A stretch of DNA of 64,000 nt from an uncultured Sulfitobacter sp. (GTDB taxonomy: Bacteria > Pseudomonadota > Alphaproteobacteria > Rhodobacterales > Rhodobacteraceae), in NCBI GenBank assembly GCA_937138475.1, contig CAKZPD010000034.1, positions 124,001 through 188,000 on the forward strand, in the 5' to 3' direction. The number at the start of each line of letters is the position of its first letter. Position 1 is the stretch's first letter. Of the stretch, positions 18,318 through 25,909 are shown one piece after another. Made by a program: the position numbers and the translations under genes. Below the pieces are notes generated by a model. The model worked only from the letters and a program-made list of their open reading frames with translations. It searched no databases and was not told where the DNA came from.

Positions 18318-19673
18318 TCACACCGTTTCAAGATAGCTGTGATATTCAAATTCCGTCACCTGCCGGTTAAAACGCATCTGTTCCTGACGTTTGCAATCCA
18401 CCAACATCCGTTGCAAGCGCTGGGAATAAATGGATTGAATATAGGGGCCTGACTTGAACGCCTGAATGGCCGAGGCCCAGTCAAGCGGCAAATGCGGCAG
18501 TTCCTTGGCCAGCGAATAGGCATCGCCCGATACGGGCTCGGGCGGGGTCCAGCCTTGCTCTATCCCCAAAAGCGCGCCGCCAAGGACGCTGGCCAGCACC
18601 AGATAGGGGTTGGCGTCGGCGCCCGCGACGCGGTGTTCAATTCTGCGGGCCTTGTGATGCCCGCCCGGAATACGCACCGCAACCGTCCGGTTTTCATACC
18701 CCCAGGCCACACTTGACGGTGCATGGGTGCCCGGCAGCAGCCGGCGAAACGAATTCTCGTGCGGGGCAAAGGCCAGGGTATTTTCCTGCATGGTTTCAAG
18801 CAACCCCGCCACCGCGTTCAGCATCAAACCGCTGCCCTGATCAGCCCCATTGTCAAACACGTTGTTGCCGTCTTTGTCCAACAGCGAAAAATGCACATGA
18901 AAGCCGCTGCCGGCCCGCATCCCATAGGGTTTGGCCATGAAGGTGGCGGCAAAGCCGTGCTTGCGGGCGATGCCGCGCACCAGCCGCTTGAACAGCACCG
19001 CATCATCGGCAGCACGCAGGGCATCGTTGCAATGCAACATGTTGATCTCAAACTGACCTGCGCCGTTTTCCGAAATGGCCGAATCCGCCGGAATGCCCTG
19101 GGCCTGACAGGCGGCATAAACGTCGTTCAGAAACGCGTCAAAGTGCTCAAGCTCATCCAGCGACAAGGCACCGTCTGAATCAAGCCGCTTGCCCGTCACC
19201 GGTGATAAGGGGGGCTGGGGGATGGTTTCGCTTGGGTCAACCAGATAAAATTCCAGCTCGGTTGCGACAACCGGCGTATAACCAAGCGCCTGATATCGCT
19301 TGGTGATCGCGCTCAGCGCATGGCGTGGATCACCGGTGAATGGCGTGCCGTCCTCTTGATATAGCCAAAGCGGAATCAACGCGGTCGGGCGCGAAGTCCA
19401 GTTGATCGGCAAAATGCCCCGCCCGGTATGCTGGCAAACCCCATCGGCATCACCGGTTTCGAACACCAAGGCCGAAACCTCGATATCTTCGCCCCAAATA
19501 TCCATCCCCGCCAGCGACAGCGGCATCCGCACGCTGCCCTCAAGGATTTTGGCGGTTTGATCCACATTCACCCGCTTGCCGCGCAGGGTGCCATTCAGAT
19601 CGCAAATACAGGCGAATACGTTTTCGATGTCATCCCGTTCCGTTAACCAATCGAGCTGTTGATCACCCTGCAT
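18318..19673 (-). CDS. puuA: Glutamine synthetase family, gamma-glutamylputrescine synthetase-like
   Basis: Expected to join glutamate to an amine, most likely putrescine, using ATP. The 451-residue protein resembles PuuA along its length: CDLNGTLRGKRV near the start, ELEFYLVDP, GQFEINMLH, ATFMAKPYGMRAGSGFHVH and NRTVAVRIPGGHHKARRIEHR. It is shorter than true GlnA (about 470) and lacks the GlnA adenylylation loop as far as I can see. Divergent from a GntR regulator and close to gabT, which completes the glutamylated putrescine to GABA to succinate semialdehyde logic. A gamma-glutamylmethylamide or ethanolamide synthetase is possible. Confidence 0.82.
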   Translation of the reverse strand: MQGDQQLDWLTERDDIENVFACICDLNGTLRGKRVNVDQTAKILEGSVRMPLSLAGMDIWGEDIEVSALVFETGDADGVCQHTGRGILPINWTSRPTALIPLWLYQEDGTPFTGDPRHALSAITKRYQALGYTPVVATELEFYLVDPSETIPQPPLSPVTGKRLDSDGALSLDELEHFDAFLNDVYAACQAQGIPADSAISENGAGQFEINMLHCNDALRAADDAVLFKRLVRGIARKHGFAATFMAKPYGMRAGSGFHVHFSLLDKDGNNVFDNGADQGSGLMLNAVAGLLETMQENTLAFAPHENSFRRLLPGTHAPSSVAWGYENRTVAVRIPGGHHKARRIEHRVAGADANPYLVLASVLGGALLGIEQGWTPPEPVSGDAYSLAKELPHLPLDWASAIQAFKSGPYIQSIYSQRLQRMLVDCKRQEQMRFNRQVTEFEYHSYLETV

Positions 19674-19690
19674 CGTCGCCCCGCCTGTAT

Positions 19691-19705
19691 TTTGTGATAT
19701 CTTTT
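19691..19705. promoter_or_regulatory. Candidate GntR operator, site 1 (puuA/gntR)
   Basis: The word TTTGTGATATC followed by a T run lies in the 113-bp divergent region between the puuA-like gene and the GntR gene. The same 11 bases recur before gabT. Shared use by one local FadR-type regulator is the simplest reading. Confidence 0.5.
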
Positions 19706-19786
19706 GTTGAAATATGATAATAATAATTGTTGTGTCAACGGCGGATAATTTTTATCAATCGGCCAGCCCCACCAGCAGGAGCCGCA

Positions 19787-20512
19787 ATGAACCAGGTTGT
19801 CAAAATCCCCTTTGTGCCCGCCGCAGATAACTTGACCGATCAAGAGACGACCTATCAGCGGCTGCGCACCGCAATCATGACGGGCGTTCTGGCGCCGGAA
19901 ACCACGCTGACCTTTCGCGGCCTGTCCGAGGCCCTGGATTGCAGCCCCACCCCTGTGCGCGAAGCCGTTCGTCGGCTGAGCACCGAGAACGCAATCGAGG
20001 TTCTGGGAAATCGCCGCATGCGTATTCCGGCCATGACACCTGCCAAATTCGAAGAAATCGTAAACCTGCGCATCGCCCTTGAAAGCCATGCCGGAAGCCG
20101 CGCAATGCCATATATATCAGAGGCATACATAGATGAAATTGCCGCTGTCGATGCCGCGCTGGATGTTACGATGGCACGGGGCGATTCATCCGGCCTGACG
20201 ATCCAAAACCACGAATTTCACCGCCTGATCTATACCGCCAACCCGCATCAGGTCACGATGCCGGCCATCGAAAGCATCTGGCTGCAACTTGGGCCGTTCC
20301 AGCATCAGGTGACCAGCGAAAGCCTGGAATACTATGTCGTGGATCGTCACAAGGAAATCATCGCCGCATTGCGCGCCCGCGACGCCGTCGCGCTGAGCGT
20401 GGCGATCGAGGCCGACATCCGGGACGGCATCTATCGGTCAGGGATGCAGTTCTTGCAACATCGCGCCCAGCGCCTGAACGCGCCAGCGGGCCCCAACCCA
20501 CAGTCAGATTGA
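19787..20512 (+). CDS. GntR family regulator, FadR subgroup (FCD domain)
   Basis: A 241-residue transcription factor: N-terminal winged helix (about 20-85, with ETTYQRLRTAIMTG and SPTPVREAVRRL) and a C-terminal all-helical FCD effector domain with metal-binding type histidines (HEFHRLIY). The ATG at 19787 has a good AGGAG site; the longer frame upstream lies in the promoter region. It sits between the puuA-like gene and gabT, so it probably senses a polyamine breakdown intermediate and controls both. Confidence 0.87.
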   Translation: MNQVVKIPFVPAADNLTDQETTYQRLRTAIMTGVLAPETTLTFRGLSEALDCSPTPVREAVRRLSTENAIEVLGNRRMRIPAMTPAKFEEIVNLRIALESHAGSRAMPYISEAYIDEIAAVDAALDVTMARGDSSGLTIQNHEFHRLIYTANPHQVTMPAIESIWLQLGPFQHQVTSESLEYYVVDRHKEIIAALRARDAVALSVAIEADIRDGIYRSGMQFLQHRAQRLNAPAGPNPQSD

Positions 20513-20526
20513 CACAATCGTCACAG

Positions 20527-20541
20527 TTTGTGATATCATTT
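20527..20541. promoter_or_regulatory. Candidate GntR operator, site 2 (gabT)
   Basis: Second copy of TTTGTGATATC, starting 14 bases after the GntR stop and about 70 bases before the gabT start, again followed by A/T-rich sequence. Position suits an operator in a gabT promoter. Confidence 0.5.
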
Positions 20542-20607
20542 TTTCGTCTCTCGCCGCCAAGGGTTAACCCTTTTCCCGGCGCTTCAACCCCCAAAAGGAT
20601 CTTAACC

Positions 20608-21882
20608 ATGTCTAACGCAGACCTTGCCAAGCTTCGCGACAAAGCCATCGCCCGCGGCGTCGGAATGATGACACAAATCTATGCCGATCGCGCTGAAAAC
20701 GCCGAAATTTGGGATGTTGAAGGCAATCGCTATATCGACTTTGCCGCCGGAATTGCAGTTGTAAACACCGGCCACCGCCACCCAAAAGTCATAGAAGCGG
20801 TGAAGGCGCAGCTTGATAAATTCACCCACACCTGCCATCAGGTTGTCCCCTATGCCAACTATATGCATCTGGCCGAGCGCCTGAATGCCCTTGTGCCGGG
20901 GGATTTCGACAAAAAGACGATCTTTGTCACAACCGGCGCCGAAGCCGCCGAAAACGCGGTGAAAATTGCGCGCGCCGCCACGGAACGCTCGGCGATTGTC
21001 GCGTTTTCGGGGGCATTTCACGGCAGAACATTCATGGGAATGGCGCTGACCGGCAAGGTTGTGCCCTATAAAAAGGGCTTTGGCGCGATGCCCGGCGATG
21101 TATTCCACGTTCCGTTCCCGGTTGGCCTGCACGGCGTGTCTGTAGAAGATTCGCTGAACGCGCTGGACAAATTGTTCAAGTCAGACGTCGACCCTGAACG
21201 CGTGGCCGCCATCATGATAGAGCCGGTCCAGGGCGAGGGCGGCTTTTACGAAGCCCCGGCGGCCCTGATGACACATCTGCGCAAATTGTGTGACGACCAC
21301 GGTATTTTGCTTGTCGCCGACGAGGTGCAAACCGGTTTTGCCCGAACCGGCAAGCTTTTCGCGATGGAACACCACGGCGTCGTGCCCGACCTGACAACGA
21401 TGGCCAAGGGGCTTGGCGGAGGCTTTCCGATTGCCGCCGTAACCGGCCGCGCCGATATTATGGATGCGGCCAATCCGGGTGGATTGGGCGGCACATATGC
21501 CGGGAACCCGCTTGGCATCGCGGCGGCGCATGCGGTGCTGGATGTCATCGAAGAAGAGTCCCTTTGCGACCGCGCCATGCAGCTGGGGGCGCGCTTAAAA
21601 CAACGGCTGGAAAGCCTGCGCGATCGGGTGCCCGAGATTGTCGACATTCGGGGACCAGGTTTTATGAATGCCATCGAGCTAAATATAGCCGGAACAGATT
21701 CGCCCAACCCCGAACTGACCAACGCAATCAAGGCCGAGGCCCTGAAGCGCAATCTTATTTTGCTGACCTGCGGCGTCTATGGAAACGTAATCCGCTTTCT
21801 CGCGCCGATCACGATCGGAGATGACACCTTTTCAGAAGCGCTTGATATATTGGAAGAATCCATCATCGCGGCAAAGGGCTGA
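20608..21882 (+). CDS. gabT: 4-aminobutyrate aminotransferase
   Basis: Class III PLP aminotransferase, expected to convert GABA and 2-oxoglutarate to succinate semialdehyde and glutamate. The 424-residue product has TTGAEAAENAVKIAR, AFHGRTFMGMALTG, LLVADEVQTGFARTG and the PLP lysine in MAKGLGGGFPIAA. The ATG at 20608 (MSNADLAKLRDKAI) has an AAGGATC site; the frame is open for 33 more codons through the promoter region. No succinate semialdehyde dehydrogenase is directly attached; an aldehyde dehydrogenase lies 2.6 kb on. Related omega-amino acid transaminases are possible. Confidence 0.9.
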   Translation: MSNADLAKLRDKAIARGVGMMTQIYADRAENAEIWDVEGNRYIDFAAGIAVVNTGHRHPKVIEAVKAQLDKFTHTCHQVVPYANYMHLAERLNALVPGDFDKKTIFVTTGAEAAENAVKIARAATERSAIVAFSGAFHGRTFMGMALTGKVVPYKKGFGAMPGDVFHVPFPVGLHGVSVEDSLNALDKLFKSDVDPERVAAIMIEPVQGEGGFYEAPAALMTHLRKLCDDHGILLVADEVQTGFARTGKLFAMEHHGVVPDLTTMAKGLGGGFPIAAVTGRADIMDAANPGGLGGTYAGNPLGIAAAHAVLDVIEEESLCDRAMQLGARLKQRLESLRDRVPEIVDIRGPGFMNAIELNIAGTDSPNPELTNAIKAEALKRNLILLTCGVYGNVIRFLAPITIGDDTFSEALDILEESIIAAKG

Positions 21883-21895
21883 GGCGGAGTCAGCA

Positions 21896-21935
21896 TCGGA
21901 CGGGCCGCCAAATTGCCCGTCCGAGAAATTATTTT
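21896..21935 (+). terminator. Rho-independent terminator of gabT
   Basis: A 10-bp perfect stem (21896-21905 with 21915-21924), 9-base loop, followed by AAATTATTTTAACTTT. It ends the gabT transcript 13 bases after the stop codon and separates it from the SiaB operon. Confidence 0.8.
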
Positions 21936-21989
21936 AACTTTAGATATTAGCTATTGCGCTTTCGATTTTTTAGTGTACAAATACTATTG

Positions 21990-22018
21990 TTGATTACGAG
22001 TAGCCAGGTAACTACAGT
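21990..22018 (+). promoter_or_regulatory. Possible promoter of the siaB-siaC operon
   Basis: In the clearly A/T-rich leader before siaB: -35 TTGATT (21990-21995), 17-base spacer, -10 TACAGT (22013-22018). The leader is about 225 bp and otherwise holds nothing I recognise. Confidence 0.35.
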
Positions 22019-22107
22019 TTATTTTAACAAGTCCCATGAGATTAGAATAACGTAACATTCTGATTGTATTTGATGAAATAGATGAATCGAAGCGTTGGTA
22101 GCTCTTA

Positions 22108-22644
22108 ATGCAAACCTCTGAACTGACCAAACATATGAATTCGGAAAATCCCCAGTATGTTTTTGCCGGGATGATAACGAACAAGGTTCTTGATGGCATT
22201 GCCGCCGGGATCGAAGATGTGCTGTCCGTTCACGAGGCGACCTGTAAAAAGTATCGCAAGATCTTCTCAATTTTCATCGAAATGACCCAGAATATTATCT
22301 TCTACTCTGATGAACGGGTACATCTGGAAAGTGACGAGGCTGGCTTTGGGGCGCTTGAAATCGCCCTGGACGGGACCGAGGTAAAAATAAGCGCTGCAAA
22401 TCCTATTTCACGAGAGCAGCGTGATCGAATTGGCGATATCATGGATCTAATAACCAGATCATCCGCTGATGAGATTATCGCGATCCACAAAGCTAAAATG
22501 TTCGAGAGCATGGAAGATCCAAACAGCCGCGGTGCCGGCTTGGGATATCTCGACATTGCCAAAAAGTCAGTCCGGCCGGTTCATTTTGGTTTCGAAGAAA
22601 CCAGTTGCGGAAGATTGTTATTCCATATCTCTGCATGGGCGTAA
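22108..22644 (+). CDS. siaB: SiaB family protein kinase (GHKL-like)
   Basis: SiaB kinases phosphorylate the small partner SiaC in a partner-switch pathway. The 178-residue product shows an N-box-like EMTQNII (Glu58, Asn62) and a glycine-rich SRGAGLGYLDIAKKS segment at about 140-154, matching a compact GHKL ATP-binding fold. Base composition is lower in GC than neighbours. There is no strong ribosome binding site before the ATG at 22108; a second Met at residue 10 is possible. The next gene, siaC, starts 16 bases after the stop. The phosphatase SiaA and the diguanylate cyclase SiaD of Pseudomonas are not here. Confidence 0.85.
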   Translation: MQTSELTKHMNSENPQYVFAGMITNKVLDGIAAGIEDVLSVHEATCKKYRKIFSIFIEMTQNIIFYSDERVHLESDEAGFGALEIALDGTEVKISAANPISREQRDRIGDIMDLITRSSADEIIAIHKAKMFESMEDPNSRGAGLGYLDIAKKSVRPVHFGFEETSCGRLLFHISAWA

Positions 22645-22660
22645 TGGTAAGGATATTGAA

Positions 22661-23038
22661 ATGGTACAGAAATTTGCACAAAAGACGATCAAAACACCTG
22701 AAATTATTTTTGACGAAAGCGCCGAAACAATAGAAATCAAGGGACGTTCCTACCCCGAGGATCTTAATGGTTTTTGGCAGCCACAGGTGGAACGTCTGAA
22801 CGAGGTTATTCAACGCCTCCGCGCGCCCAAAGTTAAATTTGAGCTGAGCTATCACAACAGCGGCTCTACCCGTATTATCATGAACTTTATCCGCGAATGG
22901 GAAAAGCTGGCCGGCAATGGCATCAAGGTTTCCGTGGATTGGTTGTTCGACCCCGAAGACGAACAAACAGAAGAGCAAGGCATTGATTATTCTGAATTTT
23001 GTAAAGAAGTAAATTTCAACCTGGTGGCGATCCATTGA
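22661..23038 (+). CDS. siaC: SiaC family regulatory phosphoprotein (DUF1987)
   Basis: Small switch protein whose phosphorylation state decides partner binding. The 125-residue product has the DUF1987 pattern: KTPEIIFDESAETIEIKGRSYPED at residues 11-34 and FELSYHNSGSTRIIMNF, where Ser67, Ser69 or Thr70 matches the region of the Thr phosphorylated in Pseudomonas SiaC. The ATG at 22661 has an AAGGATA site; the frame is open upstream inside siaB. The stop overlaps the TTG start of the next gene (TTGA), so the operon is translationally coupled. Confidence 0.87.
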   Translation: MVQKFAQKTIKTPEIIFDESAETIEIKGRSYPEDLNGFWQPQVERLNEVIQRLRAPKVKFELSYHNSGSTRIIMNFIREWEKLAGNGIKVSVDWLFDPEDEQTEEQGIDYSEFCKEVNFNLVAIH

Positions 23039-23373
23039 AACCCGACAAAAAGCACAAACGGGTTATCTCGAAAGGGACGGCCCTCTATAAATCTGGCGAC
23101 CCATCGGGCATGATTTATATCCTGGAAAAAGGCGAGATCATGCTTGAGGGGGGCGGCGTTCAGGAAACCTTTAAAGAAGGCGAAGTGGTCGGCGCGTTTG
23201 ACAGCCTTTTAAGGACGGAATATTCCAAATCCGCCTATGCCGCGACCCCATGCACGGTGACGCTTTTGTCGGCGGCTGAGCAGCTTGGACAATTAAAAGA
23301 CAGCCTGTCTTTGAAAATCGTTTCGGCCTTGCTGTCTAAAACAGATCAGTCGGAACCGGGATACTGGTCTTAA
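23035..23373 (+). CDS. Single-domain cyclic-nucleotide-binding-fold protein, copy 1
   Basis: A 112-residue protein consisting of little more than one cNMP-binding beta-roll (GTALYKSGDPSGMIYILEKGEIML, EGEVVGAFDSLL). There is no HTH or other output domain. The phosphate-binding cassette looks degenerate: the expected Gly-Glu and Arg residues are not in place, so it may not bind cAMP or cGMP. The TTG start at 23035 overlaps the siaC stop; a downstream ATG would cut into the fold. Its stop overlaps the next ATG (TAATG). Probably an output or docking partner of the SiaB-SiaC switch; this is inference. Confidence 0.7.
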   Translation: MKPDKKHKRVISKGTALYKSGDPSGMIYILEKGEIMLEGGGVQETFKEGEVVGAFDSLLRTEYSKSAYAATPCTVTLLSAAEQLGQLKDSLSLKIVSALLSKTDQSEPGYWS

Positions 23374-23702
23374 TGGAATTGCTGCAATTTTTCCCAAAAG
23401 AAGTCGTTGCCCCAAGCCACAAAAGCTTGGGGTTTCTCTACGTCGTCAAATCGGGAAGATTGCGGATCACAGATGAACAGAACAATGGCATTGCCATCTA
23501 TGGGCCAGGAATGGCCGTTGGCTTGAATGAAATCCTGCTGGATCGCCAATTGCCCGGCACGCTGATCGCCGAACGGGCATCGACCGTTCTGGCGCTTGAA
23601 AAAAGCTTCTTGTTGGCCGATCTGGACGGCGTCGAGGACCATATTAAACAGTTTTTCAGCTGTATAAGCGATGCGATTGCCAAGCGCGCAGTCATGGCCT
23701 GA
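23373..23702 (+). CDS. Single-domain cyclic-nucleotide-binding-fold protein, copy 2
   Basis: A 109-residue protein again covering one cNMP-type beta-roll (LGFLYVVKSGRLRITDEQ, YGPGMAVGLNEILLDRQLPGTLIAERAS) with a helical tail. Glu of the cassette is retained in LNEILL, but the Arg is missing. It overlaps the preceding gene by one base. Together the two copies look like a split or heterodimeric sensor. Last gene of the operon; the tauE-like gene converges 24 bases later. Confidence 0.68.
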   Translation: MELLQFFPKEVVAPSHKSLGFLYVVKSGRLRITDEQNNGIAIYGPGMAVGLNEILLDRQLPGTLIAERASTVLALEKSFLLADLDGVEDHIKQFFSCISDAIAKRAVMA

Positions 23703-23726
23703 CCCCAGAACCGCAACGCGCCTGCA

Positions 23727-24473
23727 TCAAAACAGCACAAGCGCCGCCGTGCTGGCCATCAGGAAAACCACCGTCAGACGCTTGAACCAAACCCCGTTAA
23801 TCCGCGACGCACAGGCCATGCCGGTCAAGGTGCCTGCGGCTGTCGGCAGGATCAACGGCGGCGCGCTTAGCCAGAAATCGCTGGCGATACCAGCCAGGCC
23901 GGCCTGGGCGCCAAAGGCCAGAGGATAGGCGAACAGGAACGCCACCAGGGTTGTGGCGCGCACCATGTCTTTGTCGCCCCGAATCGCTGTGGCATAGGCG
24001 GCAATCGGTGGGCCGGGCATGGCCAAGGCGGTGTTCAATGTTCCGCTGATGGCGCCCACGACGATACGCCGGGCCGGGCTGTCGCGCTCGGCGATGGGGA
24101 ACCGTGACAGCACTCCGGTCGCCACCAACGTCATAAAGCCCACAACGCCCGCCGCAAACAGTTTTAGCGGCCCGATCGCAAGCGAAACCGCCAGCACGGC
24201 GCCAAGTGGTGTGCCAATCACGATCCCGATGAAAAGATGCCCCAGCAATCGGGGCCTGATCTTGGGCAGGGTCAACGGCGCCAACAAAACGGCGATCAAA
24301 AAGCTGAGCGCAATCGATGTTTGAATGGCGCCGATGCTGCCCAGATGTACCAAAAGCACCGGCCCGGCAATAACGCCAAAGCCGATGCCGGTGATGGCCT
24401 GCAACGCAGATGCGCAAAACACCACGGCCAAAACCAACAACGGCAGCGCCGCCGGGTCAAACATGGCCATCAT
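23727..24473 (-). CDS. TauE/SafE family membrane exporter
   Basis: A 248-residue inner membrane protein with about eight hydrophobic segments and the family pattern ITGIGFGVIAGPVLL near the N terminus and NTALAMPGPPIAAYA in the second half. Family members export sulfite, sulfoacetate or other small organic anions. It follows the aldehyde dehydrogenase by 9 bases on the same strand, so it probably serves the same pathway. Substrate unknown; no sulfur genes are nearby. Confidence 0.82.
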   Translation of the reverse strand: MMAMFDPAALPLLVLAVVFCASALQAITGIGFGVIAGPVLLVHLGSIGAIQTSIALSFLIAVLLAPLTLPKIRPRLLGHLFIGIVIGTPLGAVLAVSLAIGPLKLFAAGVVGFMTLVATGVLSRFPIAERDSPARRIVVGAISGTLNTALAMPGPPIAAYATAIRGDKDMVRATTLVAFLFAYPLAFGAQAGLAGIASDFWLSAPPLILPTAAGTLTGMACASRINGVWFKRLTVVFLMASTAALVLF

Positions 24474-24482
24474 CGGGCAATA

Positions 24483-25898
24483 TCAGGCAAAGATCACCTG
24501 AAGGTCGGTATATTCCTCAAGCCCTTCTTGGCCAAATTCCACCCCGACACCCGACTGCTTGACCCCGCCAAAGGGCGCGTTGGGTTGAATCATACCGTGC
24601 TTGTTGATCCAGACCGATCCGCATTCCAGCCGTGTCGCCACGGATTTGGCTGCGTTGATATCGCGGCTCCAGACGGAACCGCCAAGGCCATTGGGGTTGT
24701 CGTTGGCCTTTTCGATTACCTCGTCGATGTCGCGGAAGCGAATGATCGGCAGGGCCGGGCCAAATTGCTCTTCGTCGACCAACCGGTCGCCATTTTGCAG
24801 ATCGGCGATGATCGTGACCGGAAAGAAATAGCCTTGCTTTTGGCCATTGCGCCCCGGCGCCGCGCCGCCCAACAAGACCCGCCCCTTGCCTTGTGCATCC
24901 TTGACAAGATCAGTCACAATCGCAAGCTGACGGGCATTTTGCACCGGCCCGATCATCACACCGTCGTCGGCCCCATTTCCCACTGGCATCTTTCGGGCAA
25001 ACTTCACCAGTTCGTCGCAGACGTCTTCGTAAACATCGTCATGCACATAAAGCCGTTTAAGGGCCGCGCAGGTTTGCCCGCCGTTCAGAAACGCGCCCCA
25101 AAACAGCCCTTCGGCGATTTGCTTTGGATCGACGTCGGGTAAAACGATACCCGCGTCATTGCCGCCCAGCTCAAGCGTCATGCGCTTCATCGTGTTGGCA
25201 GCGCTGGCATAGATTTTCTTGCCCGTCGCACAAGAGCCGGTGAAAACGATCTTGCCGATATCGCTGTGGCCGGTCATCACCGGCCCCAGATCATCGTCAC
25301 CTGTCACACAGTTGACCACACCGCGCGGCAGAACCTGATTCATCAACTCAACCAAGCGCAACGTCGTCAGCGGTGTAAAGGGCGATGGTTTGATCACAAC
25401 GGTATTGCCCGAAAGAACCGCTGGAATAATGTGCCAGATCGCAATCAAGACCGGGAAATTCCAAGGGGTGATTGACCCCACCACCCCGATGGGCTTTCGA
25501 TAAAGCTCGACCCGGCCTTCGTTATTGTCTTGCAGCACCTTCATCGGCAACGACAGCGACGCGGTATATTGCGTCCAGGCCACGGCGGCCCCCACCTCCC
25601 AGCGTGCGCCCATACCGCCCAACGGCTTGCCCTGCTCGGCGGTCAAAAGCTGCGCCAGCTCTTCGGCATGTTCCTCGATGTTCTGGGCAATCCTGCGGCA
25701 GGCCGTCTGGCGTTTGCGCTCTGTCACTTCACGCCAGCTTTTGAACGCCACCTTCGCGGCGCGAATCGCGTCCTCAAGATGTGCGGTTTCGGCCAAAGGC
25801 GCCAAACCAATGGGTTTTTCGGTCGCCGGATTCAGCACCTCAAAACACTGTTTGGTTGGGACGCGTTTGCCATCAATGATCAAGCGGAAAGGGTCCAT
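24483..25898 (-). CDS. Aldehyde dehydrogenase family protein
   Basis: NAD(P)-dependent oxidation of an aldehyde to an acid. The 471-residue protein has SITPWNFPVLIAIWH, TLELGGNDAGIVL with the general-base Glu, catalytic Cys in NGGQTCAALKR and EEQFGPALPI. The ATG at 25898 has an ACGGAG site; an upstream GTG overlaps the stop of the preceding gene. It forms an operon with the nitroreductase-like gene upstream. The true substrate is not predictable from sequence. Confidence 0.9.
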   Translation of the reverse strand: MDPFRLIIDGKRVPTKQCFEVLNPATEKPIGLAPLAETAHLEDAIRAAKVAFKSWREVTERKRQTACRRIAQNIEEHAEELAQLLTAEQGKPLGGMGARWEVGAAVAWTQYTASLSLPMKVLQDNNEGRVELYRKPIGVVGSITPWNFPVLIAIWHIIPAVLSGNTVVIKPSPFTPLTTLRLVELMNQVLPRGVVNCVTGDDDLGPVMTGHSDIGKIVFTGSCATGKKIYASAANTMKRMTLELGGNDAGIVLPDVDPKQIAEGLFWGAFLNGGQTCAALKRLYVHDDVYEDVCDELVKFARKMPVGNGADDGVMIGPVQNARQLAIVTDLVKDAQGKGRVLLGGAAPGRNGQKQGYFFPVTIIADLQNGDRLVDEEQFGPALPIIRFRDIDEVIEKANDNPNGLGGSVWSRDINAAKSVATRLECGSVWINKHGMIQPNAPFGGVKQSGVGVEFGQEGLEEYTDLQVIFA

Positions 25899-25909
25899 TG
25901 CTGTCTCCG

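Noticed and set aside
21930-23702. Sigma-B type anti-sigma/anti-anti-sigma module
   Set aside because: The kinase and partner fit SiaB and DUF1987 rather than RsbW and a STAS domain.
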